Shown: piece after piece, positions 37,221 to 45,127 of the stretch | How the letters are laid out: each line of letters begins with the position of its first letter | How positions within the stretch are numbered: position 1 is the first letter of the stretch | DNA from: Mesobacillus maritimus | GTDB lineage: Bacteria > Bacillota > Bacilli > Bacillales > Cytobacillaceae | Assembly: GCF_023715205.1 (NCBI RefSeq) | Contig: NZ_JAMBNR010000001.1 | Coordinates: 186,001 to 250,000 of the forward strand | Direction of reading: 5' to 3' | Length of the DNA: 64,000 bases | The notes under the pieces: generated by a model | Told to the model about the DNA's origin: nothing | The model's input: only the letters and a program-made list of their open reading frames with translations | The model's database searches: none | Made by a program: the position numbers and the translations under genes

Positions 37221-37526
37221 TTAATGGTTATGTACATGAGGACTTTTAGATGGATTTGTGATAATAAACTCCTCTTGAGGTACATAGAAGTACTGAATCC
37301 AAACACCATCTAGAAACTCTTCCCGCGAATCAAGTAATACGTCAATTCCCTTTTCCGTGTGTACGATCTCATCATGTTCAGTTGCTGTATCGAGAACAAT
37401 TTTATAATGGGCATGATCTCCATGCATATAATCAATCGCAACACGAATCATTTTTCCTTCTGCTTCTTCAGTTACTAACATTTCCTTTAACACTTTCGCG
37501 GCATTCCGATTAATCTTGCACTTCAT
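37221..37526 (-). CDS. HesB/IscA-like protein lacking cluster cysteines
   Basis: A 101-residue protein with the iron-sulfur biosynthesis (HesB/YadR) fold pattern: NAAKVLKEML, IRVAIDYMHGDHAHYKIVLD, EKGIDVLLD, VWIQYF and EEFIITNPSKS. The three cysteines that A-type carriers use are absent; the only Cys is residue 3. Where the C-terminal CxC would be, the protein ends in HVHNH. Related cysteine-poor Bacillus proteins (YneR/YqkB type) have unknown roles. Metal binding through histidines is possible but unproven. Single gene with its own terminator. Confidence 0.7.
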   Translation of the reverse strand: MKCKINRNAAKVLKEMLVTEEAEGKMIRVAIDYMHGDHAHYKIVLDTATEHDEIVHTEKGIDVLLDSREEFLDGVWIQYFYVPQEEFIITNPSKSPHVHNH

Positions 37527-37642
37527 CTAACAATCCCTCTTTCCTTTCAATCCATCGCTCTTTCATTATCATAACCATTATTATATGTACAAATTAGTTT
37601 TATTTCCTATTCGAATTTCCATTTATCTATGTATCGTTTTCA

Positions 37643-37984
37643 TTAGTACGTTTGAACTGTTCTTGTCTCTTCACTTTCTTTCATTTTAACTTTTTCGATT
37701 TTATCAACAAACATTTGAAAGACTTTTTTCTTTTCTTCTAAATCCTTTATAACCTCTTTTAAATGATTAAATTTTTGTTCAAAAGGTTGATGATAAAGCT
37801 CACGGATGTTGCGGATAATTTCTTCGTTTACCGTAGATTGAACCACTTGTTTAGTTATGCTAAATTTATATGAATATATTTGAAGTTCTTGCTTCACCCG
37901 TTCATATTCTTTATCAATCTCACTCAATAAATCTGTAATCTCCTCTTTCCATTCGTCTAATGATTTCTGCACATGCGGCTCCAT
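37643..37984 (-). CDS. Small coiled-coil protein, unknown
   Basis: A 113-residue, highly charged, helical protein (SLDEWKEEITDLLSEIDKEYERV and NHLKEVIKDLEEKKKVFQMF with heptad-like spacing). The start at 37984 follows GAAGGGGAAG. There is no membrane segment. It could form a helical hairpin; no family was recognised and no partner gene is evident. Confidence 0.6.
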   Translation of the reverse strand: MEPHVQKSLDEWKEEITDLLSEIDKEYERVKQELQIYSYKFSITKQVVQSTVNEEIIRNIRELYHQPFEQKFNHLKEVIKDLEEKKKVFQMFVDKIEKVKMKESEETRTVQTY

Positions 37985-38091
37985 AGTTCTTCCCCTTCTA
38001 TTATTAGATTCAAATTGTCCTAACTTTACTATAACAAAACTTTTTTTCAATTCCTTTTCTATAACATTACAATCTCCTATCGATTACAATG

Positions 38092-38127
38092 AAAAGTGGT
38101 CCCAAATATAAAATTGGGACCACTTTT
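38092..38127 (-). terminator. Terminator of the glutaminase locus
   Basis: AAAAGTGGTCCCA pairs perfectly with TGGGACCACTTTT across a 10-base loop; T residues follow on the - strand. It overlaps the glsA stop. Confidence 0.88.
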
Positions 38128-39054
38128 AAAAAATGCTTAACTCATATCTTTTTGACAGCATTTCTAAAAACTCTATTCCACCTATACTATTTCCTTTCTC
38201 GTCTAACGCTGGGCCAAATATTCCTATTCCAAAACGGTTTCGAACTGCACCCATTATCCCACCAGAAACACCACTTTTTGCTGGTATCCCAACTCGAATC
38301 GCAAATTCTCCGGATGCATTGTACATTCCACATGTTACCATAAAGGTTTTGCACAATCGCGCTACTTCAACAGGAATAATTTGTTTTTCTCTAACTGGGT
38401 CAAAACCGTTCATCGCAAACACAAGTCCGATTCGCGCTAAATCTAAACAATCCATTTCAATCGCACATTGCTTTGTGTATAAATCTAATAGATCTTCAAC
38501 ATCTTCATCAATAATTCCATCTTGTTTCATATAGTAAATAGGGATCGGTTAAGAAAAGCTGTTTCGAATTCAGATTGAGCAACTTCGAGTGAGTAAGTAA
38601 TAACATTATGCCCTGCTAAATCCCGAATAAAGGAAATGAGTCGTTCTAACCTTTCCTCTACATTGACACCCTTGATTAAATGGGTAACAGCCAAGGCTCC
38701 TGCATTGATCATCGGGTTCAACGGCTTCCTTGAATGGTTTGTTTCAAGTTTTATAATTGAATTAAAAGGGTCACCTGTCGGTTCATATCCAACCTTATTA
38801 AATACACATTCTTCCCCACAATCCATTAGTGCCAAAGCCAACGACAAAACTTTTGAAATGCTTTGCAAGGTGATTTTTTGTTCAATGTCCCCTGCGGACA
38901 GACAAGTTCCATCTGCGTGATAGATCGCAACTGATAAATCATCTCGATTGCCTTTTTGCAAGGCAGGTATGTAATCAGCGACTTTCCCATGTTTTGTTAC
39001 TTTTTTCGCTTCCCTTACTAATCCATCTAACTCTTCACTTGATCTACATGGCAC
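38126..39054 (-). pseudogene. glsA: Glutaminase A, split by a frameshift
   Basis: Deaminates glutamine to glutamate; serine-dependent beta-lactamase-like fold. The first part (to 38527) has LQSISKVLSLALAL with the Ser-x-x-Lys pair and NPMINAGALAV; it stops after NRSLFTI. The second part starts at 38530 (MKQDGIID) and has [18 protein letters not shown] and [12 protein letters not shown]. Stop and restart overlap as ATGA, and one missing base restores a normal 309-residue-class protein. GTG at 39054, after GGGGGGA, is the likely start. Most probably an inactivated gene or sequence error; coupled translation of two half-proteins is a less likely alternative. Upstream lies an EamA-type transporter. 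Confidence 0.85.
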
Positions 39055-39070
39055 AATGATTCCCCCCACA

Positions 39071-39496
39071 TTAACTTAGAGCTGTTAATATTACCCCAAC
39101 TGTAATCAGAGCTATTCCAAAGCCATTAAGTAGACTGATTTTCTCACCTAAGAAGAACACAGCTAAAACAGCTGCTACCACGACACTGAGTTTATCCACT
39201 GGAGCAATTTTGGAGACCTCGCCCATTTTCAATGCAAGAAAATAAAAGACCCACGAGCTTGCACCTGCCACTCCACTTAATACAATAAACAATAATGCTT
39301 TGCGGTCTTCCATCACTTCTGGAATCTTTCCCAAATTCCCTTGGAATAAGACCACTCCAAATAAAAAAATTGCCATGATGACTGCTCGAATGAGAGTAGC
39401 TGTATTTGAATCTACTTCTTGCAAACCGATTTTCCCAAAGATTGAGACAAGTGCTGCGAAAACGGCTGACAAAATTGCAAAGATAAGCCAAGACAT
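39071..39496 (-). CDS. EamA/DMT-type half-size transporter
   Basis: A 141-residue membrane protein with five hydrophobic segments (about 1-20, 32-50, 67-88, 95-113, 120-140), equal to one EamA repeat of the drug/metabolite transporter superfamily. Such half-size forms work as dimers. The ATG follows AAAAAGGAG. It is 17 bases ahead of the glutaminase start on the same strand, suggesting cotranscription and perhaps glutamine or related amino acid movement, which is inference. Confidence 0.82.
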   Translation of the reverse strand: MSWLIFAILSAVFAALVSIFGKIGLQEVDSNTATLIRAVIMAIFLFGVVLFQGNLGKIPEVMEDRKALLFIVLSGVAGASSWVFYFLALKMGEVSKIAPVDKLSVVVAAVLAVFFLGEKISLLNGFGIALITVGVILTALS

Positions 39497-39568
39497 TCGG
39501 ATACCGCTCCTTTTTCATTCGAAATTTTTTCATCTCCATTATTCTTTCAAAATGACCATCTAAAAATG

Positions 39569-39606
39569 CAAAAAAAGAACGATGATCATATTAAGACCTC
39601 GTTCTT
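39569..39606 (-). terminator. Terminator downstream of the ubiB-like remnant
   Basis: On the - strand AAGAACGAGG pairs with the ATGATCGTTCTT region and is followed by TTTTTTG; one or two mismatches in the stem. Confidence 0.6.
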
Positions 39607-39635
39607 CTTACCGTTAAATCTCGAGTCTAAAAATA

Positions 39636-40794
39636 CTAAATATAATCAGTATAAACATGCTTCATGCCAACTTTAATTTCGCCAATCAATAACTGATCGA
39701 CGATTTTCTCTATTTTACCGGGCATATTGCCTAAAGTTCCTGAAAAGGTTTCGGCAGGTACAGCTGCCAAACGGTAGATAGCTTTAACAATCATGTCTGT
39801 ATCTTCTTTCATTAACCCAATTAATAATGTTGTTAAGTCAAATCTCATAATTGCCGTTAATGTACCCACCCGGACCAAAATCAATAAGTGCAAGTTGTTC
39901 TGTTTCACAGTCATATCGTAAATTTCCAGGATGAGGGTCTGCATAAAAGAATCCCTCTATAAAAATTTGTTGAACAAATGATTCGACTAGCAGATTGGCA
40001 AGTTTTGATTTGATTTCCTTAGGCATGTTTAAGACAACAGGATCTGTTATTTTTACCCCAGTCATTGCATCCATTGTTAAGATACGAGATGTTGTATATT
40101 CCCAATAACCGTTGGCACTTGGATGGAAGAATGATTGTTGAATTGAAGTTGAATACTTTCGCAATTATGGGCTTCTTGTAGATAATCTCGCTCTTTCTTG
40201 AACGATTTAGATAATTCATTTACGACCTCTGATAAATGATACTCTTCTGCCAATTTGTATCGTTTCTCAAGAAGTACAGCTAAGTCTTTGAGAATTTCAA
40301 GGTCAGTTATAAATGACTTTTTGAATTCCTGGACGCTGTACTTTGACTACTACCGTCTCACCAGTTTTTAATTGTGCCGAATGAACTTGACCGATGGAGG
40401 CCGCAGCCATACAAGTTTCACTAAAGGTAGCAAATAGATCCTCAATAGGTTGATCCAATTCCTTTTCAATGATTGCTCTGACTTCCTCTATGGATACTGG
40501 GGGCACATGATCCTGTAATTTTTCTAATTCTACTATCACATCAGTAGGTAAATAATCACTGCGAATACTTACTATTTGTCCCATTTTTATAAACGTTGGA
40601 CCAAGCTCTTCTAATAGACAACGAATAGGGTTTCCATATTCTTTGCTCGCTCTAAATTCATGCGACATTCTTTCTTGATAATTTAGTAAGTGGTGAAGAC
40701 CAATGTCTTCAATTACATAACCGTAACCATATTTCGCGATTATGGATACAATTTCACGATAACGGTTTAATTGACGAATTCGCTTGGTAAGCAT
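39636..40794 (-). pseudogene. ABC1/UbiB/AarF-family kinase, decayed
   Basis: Several frames read in turn reconstruct an atypical kinase: LLEELGPTFIKMGQIVSIRSDYLPTDVI and AAASIGQVHSAQL with K-containing VVVKVQRPG in the first (40303-40794), DLEILKDLAVLLEKRYKLAEEY in a second, YWEYTTSRILTMD and FIEGFFYADPHPGNL then LIDFG in a third, and GTLTAIMRFDLTTLLIGLMKEDTD in the last. At least three frameshifts (near 40305, 40105, 39855) and a premature end after HVYTDYI, with the usual C-terminal membrane region missing, show the gene is dead. In live form the family supports isoprenoid quinone or lipid metabolism. Confidence 0.88.
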
Positions 40795-41198
40795 ACCATT
40801 ACCTATTCGCTATTTTTCCCTTATTATATCACTCTGCCAAATTGCTAAAGACTTAACAAAAGGACAAATAATTGACATTAAGTATATTTCTCTAATATTA
40901 ATTGACAGTCTTATTTTTTCTGAAGTCTAAAAATTTCAATTGCAGACTCGGTTTAAACAAAAATCTGGACAACAAATTAATGAATTGTTTCTATTTTCAC
41001 ATACCTCTACCTTTTATTAACACGAGGAGGATAGGCAAAAACATTTTATGCCTTGAATTCACTCATTCGAAAAACCTTTCATTCATAATCAGATTGGAGT
41101 TAGTTAGAAATGTCTACTACGAGACCAACGGTTTATGACAGAACCAAATGGAAACAATACCAGGTAAACAATCATTACTTCTATAAAAGGAGAGTAAC
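40795..41198. other. Intergenic region, no gene found
   Basis: About 400 AT-rich bases between the decayed kinase and the aspartase-like gene. A short open stretch at 40902-41138 has no ribosome site or recognisable product. It presumably holds the promoter of the gene at 41199. Confidence 0.4.
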
Positions 41199-42581
41199 AT
41201 GAATTCTAAACAATATCGTACGGAATATGATTCTATTGGAAAAATCACGGTTCCTGCCCAGGTTTATTACGGATCACAAACTCAACGAGCGGTAAATAAT
41301 TTTCAGATTAGTGGTACAGTTCTGCCAAGAGGGTTTATAAAAGCACAAGGAATTATTAAAGCAGCCGCCGCTACCGTAAACATGGAATTAGGAAAACTAC
41401 CGACTGATATTGGTAAAGCCATAATTCAAGCTTCTGAGGAAGTAATTGAAGGGAAATGGGATGAACATTTTGTTGTTGATGTCTATCAAGCAGGAGCAGG
41501 CACTTCCCAAAATATGAATGCCAACGAGATTATCGGAAATAGGGCGTCTGAAATTTTAGGAAGGCTGTCAAGTACAAACCGTGTTCATCCAAATGATCAT
41601 GTCAATATGTCTCAATCTACCAACGATACTTTTCCGGCGGCAATAAACATTTCTGCAGTAGAAATGATTACGGAGAAATTACTTCCTGCCCTTTGTAATC
41701 TACAAGTAGAATTAGAAAAGAAAGCAGAAGAATTTATGCCTATTTTGAAGTCAGGACGTACTCATTTACATGATGCTGTTCCTATCCGATTAGGACAAGA
41801 GTTCTCAGGTTATGCAGAAACGGTCCGCGCATCAGCTCAACAAATAGAAAAATGCTTAAATGCTTTATATGAAATAGGTTTAGGTGGGAGCGCGATTGGA
41901 ACCAAAATGAATGTTGACCAAAAATATCCATCAAAAGTTATACAGGAAGTAGTGAAACGGACAAACCGCCCTTTTCGGGCTCCTGAAAATTTGTTTTATT
42001 TTACGCAAAACACAAGCGCAGCCATTCGCACAATGTTAGCATTGAAAGAATCTGCTGTTCATTTAATTAAAATTACGAGCGACCTCAGGCTTCTTAGTTC
42101 TGGTCCTAGAACTGGGTTGGCAGAAATCACACTTCCATCTGTGCAAGCTGGTTCAACGATTATGCCCGGAAAAGTAAATCCCGCCATCTTAGAAATGACT
42201 CATATGGTTTGTTGCCAAGTCATCGGGAACGAAGCAGCGCTTTCTACTGCTGGACTATCAGGGCAGTTAGAAATAAATGTAATGATGCCTTTAATTGCAC
42301 ACACTTTGCTCCAATCACTTCAAATCCTCTCGAATGCGGTGTCGACTCTTGTCACAAAGTGTATTAGCGGGATTGGCGTAAATCAGGAAACTTGTACGAG
42401 ATTTTTGGAAGATAGTTTAGCATTAGTCACTGCCTTAAGTCCCAAAATTGGATACGACATGGCTTCGCAGATTGGTAAACAAGCAGATGAACAAAATAAG
42501 ACTATTAAACAAATCCTGCAAGAAAAAGGGATGTTCACAGCTGAATATGAAAAATTACTCGATCCTAGGAGCATGATATAA
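41199..42581 (+). CDS. Aspartase/fumarase superfamily lyase, probably aspartate ammonia-lyase
   Basis: A 460-residue cytoplasmic lyase releasing fumarate. YQAGAGTSQNMNANEIIGNRA (about 103-123), NMSQSTNDTFPAA, GRTHLHDAVPIRLGQEFSGY with the catalytic-region His, and SGPRTGLAEITLP followed by the mobile loop GSTIMPGKVNP are present. The YQAGAGTS and AVPIRLGQEF wording is closer to aspartases than to fumarase C (WQTGSGTQ). The loop has GST where GSS is usual; the first Ser, the catalytic base, is kept. Preceded by AAAGGAG. A class II fumarase remains the alternative. Confidence 0.85.
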   Translation: MNSKQYRTEYDSIGKITVPAQVYYGSQTQRAVNNFQISGTVLPRGFIKAQGIIKAAAATVNMELGKLPTDIGKAIIQASEEVIEGKWDEHFVVDVYQAGAGTSQNMNANEIIGNRASEILGRLSSTNRVHPNDHVNMSQSTNDTFPAAINISAVEMITEKLLPALCNLQVELEKKAEEFMPILKSGRTHLHDAVPIRLGQEFSGYAETVRASAQQIEKCLNALYEIGLGGSAIGTKMNVDQKYPSKVIQEVVKRTNRPFRAPENLFYFTQNTSAAIRTMLALKESAVHLIKITSDLRLLSSGPRTGLAEITLPSVQAGSTIMPGKVNPAILEMTHMVCCQVIGNEAALSTAGLSGQLEINVMMPLIAHTLLQSLQILSNAVSTLVTKCISGIGVNQETCTRFLEDSLALVTALSPKIGYDMASQIGKQADEQNKTIKQILQEKGMFTAEYEKLLDPRSMI

Positions 42582-42660
42582 TGCCTTAATTCAATGATCT
42601 GTCACCTGCCAAGCTGATTCCTTCATAAAATATTAAAAACCTTTCTTACTGGAGGAAAAA

Positions 42661-43326
42661 ATGTTTAACAATTACGGTTACTTCTCAAATGTAAACTTTC
42701 GCCACCAACCTTATCCGGGTTTTCAAGGAGCACGATTTGGCGGCTACCCTCATCCTAATCACATGCCAATGCTTCCGTCTATTCGACAACAACCAACAAA
42801 AGGGCAAGCGACCTGGACAGATGGCGGACAGGTTACGCAATGTGGGACTCCGTGGTCGACTAACGAGTACATGACAGCGGCAGTTGGGACAAATACTCCT
42901 TATCAATGCGGACAAATTCTCAAAATCCGAAACCTAGACTCTCCTACACAACGTGAAATCTTAGTGAAGGTTGTAGACCGGGTTCCTAATTATCCTGCAA
43001 CTAAATTAAACCTGCATCGTAGGGCATTTACAGCTTTAGGGGCAGACCCCAGTGTTGGTGTAATAAATATCGAAATCGTCTCTTCACCAGAGGTTGAGGA
43101 GGAAGAATGGGGAAAATATTTACTAGAAGTCACGCAAGCAGCCTATCCAGGTTATCGGGTTACCGACTACCGTTTTATTGAATCAACAAATATGTCTGCC
43201 ACACAAACGAAACGCACTTATGAATTTAATCTGCACAACGCACAAGGTATGTTAAAGGTCAGAGGAAATGTCATTTACAATCCGACTACCAAGCGCGTCA
43301 TTTCATTTGATATTTTTGAGGTGTAA
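42661..43326 (+). CDS. Double-psi beta-barrel (RlpA-like) protein fused to DUF3889
   Basis: A 221-residue protein: a Tyr/Pro/His/Asn-rich N-terminal 45 residues, an RlpA/expansin-like double-psi beta-barrel (about 50-140: GQATWTDGG, TPWSTNEYMTAAVG, QCGQILKIRNLD, VKVVDRVPNYPATKLNLHRRAFTAL) and a C-terminal DUF3889 domain (about 148-221, YLLEVTQAAYPGYRVTDYRF, KVRGNVIYNPTTKRVISFDIFEV). The barrel has the Asp expected in expansin-type folds. No signal peptide is seen, so a spore-coat or cytoplasmic location is more likely than secretion (inference). GGAGG precedes the ATG. A perfect palindrome terminates it. Confidence 0.8.
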   Translation: MFNNYGYFSNVNFRHQPYPGFQGARFGGYPHPNHMPMLPSIRQQPTKGQATWTDGGQVTQCGTPWSTNEYMTAAVGTNTPYQCGQILKIRNLDSPTQREILVKVVDRVPNYPATKLNLHRRAFTALGADPSVGVINIEIVSSPEVEEEEWGKYLLEVTQAAYPGYRVTDYRFIESTNMSATQTKRTYEFNLHNAQGMLKVRGNVIYNPTTKRVISFDIFEV

Positions 43327-43332
43327 AAAGTT

Positions 43333-43373
43333 GGAAGAAAAAGGATGGTGCCTGGCACCATCCTTTTTCTTCC
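43333..43373. terminator. Terminator formed by a perfect 41-base palindrome (repeat copy 2)
   Basis: Twenty bases on each side of a single T are perfectly complementary, centred on GGTGCCTGGCACC (43347-43359). The 3' arm ends TCCTTTTTCTTCC. The short palindromic repeat has been incorporated into a working-looking terminator. Confidence 0.75.
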
Positions 43374-43445
43374 ATATATTCTCATCCGTAAGGCAGGTTC
43401 TCTTCTACAGCGATCTTGTAGTTAAAGACTACGCTTAACCTTAGT

Positions 43446-43718
43446 TTACTCTCGTGGGGTTTTATTGTTGATTTCTTGAAGTGTTTCTTGGATTTTGAAG
43501 AAAACAATTAATAATTCACAATAAATTCGCATGATAAACGGTCCCAAGACCATTGTAAACAAACCGGAAATGACTTGAGCTCCCCCACCGTAAGGACTCG
43601 CTGCACCTGCAAAAATTTGAATAATCCCAAATAAGACCGAAAGAGCAGCTCCAATCCAAAAGACAAATTTAATAATGGATGGTGTAATCATCTTGTCAAA
43701 CTGTAAAAATTCTTTCAT
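43446..43718 (-). CDS. DUF4282 membrane protein
   Basis: A 90-residue protein with two membrane segments (about 15-37 and 48-72) around the conserved turn GAASPYGGGAQVISGL, then the helix IYCELLIVFFKIQETLQEINNK typical of DUF4282. The ATG at 43718 has AGGAGAG seven bases upstream; a TTG six bases earlier is less well placed. Function unknown; single gene. Confidence 0.8.
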   Translation of the reverse strand: MKEFLQFDKMITPSIIKFVFWIGAALSVLFGIIQIFAGAASPYGGGAQVISGLFTMVLGPFIMRIYCELLIVFFKIQETLQEINNKTPRE

Positions 43719-43813
43719 TATCAAACTCTCCTCTCTATGCCCTCCTTTTAAAGTATGAAAATCAAATTGTTATATGACGGTTTTCTAACCGACCGCAAAT
43801 TGGATATTAGGGA

Positions 43814-43846
43814 ATTTCTGGATGGTGCCAGACACCATCCAGAAAT
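43814..43846. repeat. Short palindromic repeat, copy 3
   Basis: ATTTCTGGATGGTG pairs perfectly with CACCATCCAGAAAT around CCAGA. A variant core (GGTGCCAGACACC) of the same family, in the gap upstream of the DUF4282 gene. Confidence 0.7.
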
Positions 43847-43854
43847 ATGGGAAT

Positions 43855-43887
43855 AAAAAACTAGATAGCAATGTTCTTGCTATCTAG
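43855..43887 (-). terminator. Terminator of the alpha/beta hydrolase gene
   Basis: On the - strand CTAGATAGCAA pairs with TTGCTATCTAG across a short loop, followed by TTTTTTATT. Confidence 0.88.
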
Positions 43888-43910
43888 CATATTGGCCCTT
43901 TAACTTTCGT

Positions 43911-44837
43911 TTATGATCCATTCCGGTTTTTCGGTGAAGTAATTTTCTTTACAAATTTACCTATTTCTTTAATGGCAAGTCTAGATTCCAACATTTTCCC
44001 GCTTGCCTGCCATACATGCCACATTCCTTTCCAAACCTTCATTTCGACAGAAACACCATCATCATGTGCTTTTTTTGCAAGCAATTCGGCATCACTACGC
44101 AAGATTTCAATACTTCCTACTTGAATGAACAAAGGAGGAAACCCAGTTAAATCAGCAAAAACCGGAGAAATAAGTTCGTGATCAAGCGGGTATTTTCCTG
44201 CATATGCTAGGGCCGCCGCTCTAGTTCCTTCTACATTTAAATAGGGATCTTTAAGTTTGTTCCTTCGGTAACTGTCTCCACTACTAGTTAAATCGACCCA
44301 TGGAGAAAGACAAATGACTCCTCCAGGAAGCTGATAACCAAGATTTCTAAGATAAAGTGTGGATGCAACACTCAGTCCTCCACCCGCTGAATCCCCTGCA
44401 AATAAGATATTACAAGCATCGTAGCCTTGATCCAATAACCATTGATACACCATAATTGTATCTTCAATTGCAGCCGGAAATGGGTGCTCTGGGGCTAAAC
44501 GATATTCAGGTAAGAGGACCTTGACCCCAGATGATTTCATAATCCTTGCAGCCAACGAACGATGCGTGTTAGCTGAACAATATCCATAGGCTCCACCATG
44601 GAGATAAAGAATAACCTTTTCATCTGTTGAATTCTGTTCTGTTGTAAGCCATTCGGCATATAAACCACCAATATACACCTTCTCTACGTTGCAATCAGCC
44701 GGAAGTTTTGACCATCTATTTGCTATTTCATCGATCCTGCGCCTTCTTTCTCCAACATCAATCTCTTTCAATCCTTTTAAACGTTTGACCGCAATTTTTA
44801 TTCCTCTCTTTAAAATTTTACTTCGCAAGCTTGGCAA
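43911..44837 (-). CDS. Alpha/beta hydrolase, hormone-sensitive lipase family
   Basis: A 308-residue esterase/lipase of the alpha/beta-hydrolase-3 (HSL) family. The oxyanion motif YLHGGAYGY is at 79-86, the nucleophile elbow GDSAGG at 148-153, the Asp region in SIEILRSDAELL and the His in GMWHVWQ near 280. It has a basic, helical N-terminus but no clear signal peptide. The start is TTG at 44837 with GGGAGG five bases before. Hydrolyses short-chain carboxylic esters in most relatives. Single gene with its own terminator. Confidence 0.88.
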   Translation of the reverse strand: MPSLRSKILKRGIKIAVKRLKGLKEIDVGERRRRIDEIANRWSKLPADCNVEKVYIGGLYAEWLTTEQNSTDEKVILYLHGGAYGYCSANTHRSLAARIMKSSGVKVLLPEYRLAPEHPFPAAIEDTIMVYQWLLDQGYDACNILFAGDSAGGGLSVASTLYLRNLGYQLPGGVICLSPWVDLTSSGDSYRRNKLKDPYLNVEGTRAAALAYAGKYPLDHELISPVFADLTGFPPLFIQVGSIEILRSDAELLAKKAHDDGVSVEMKVWKGMWHVWQASGKMLESRLAIKEIGKFVKKITSPKNRNGS

Positions 44838-45055
44838 ATGAACCTCCCCCTCCCTACATTGATAAGCGTATTTAAATCCTTGACACTTTTATTTTACTAG
44901 GAAACCTTCAAGGAGGAAAATTTGAATTCTTTCTTTTGTTAATATTCAAAAATAATCCTTAATTAATCCCATTCTCTTTTTGCTCTTCTCGCATAAATCC
45001 AATGTTTCCCACTGTATTGTAAATAAAACCAAAATACTCATTTCAAATGCAAAAT

Positions 45056-45094
45056 AAAAAGCATTCATTCGAATGCATCAAATGAATACTTTTT
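45056..45094 (-). terminator. Terminator of the S13 carboxypeptidase gene
   Basis: On the - strand AAAAAGTATTCATT pairs with AATGAATGCTTTTT (one mismatch), ending in T residues. Confidence 0.75.
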
Positions 45095-45127
45095 ACCAGT
45101 TATTTGGTTTATAATTATTCTGCCTTT

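Noticed and set aside
40902-41138. A 78-codon open frame ahead of the aspartase-like gene
   Set aside because: No ribosome site, unusual composition and no family resemblance; treated as intergenic.
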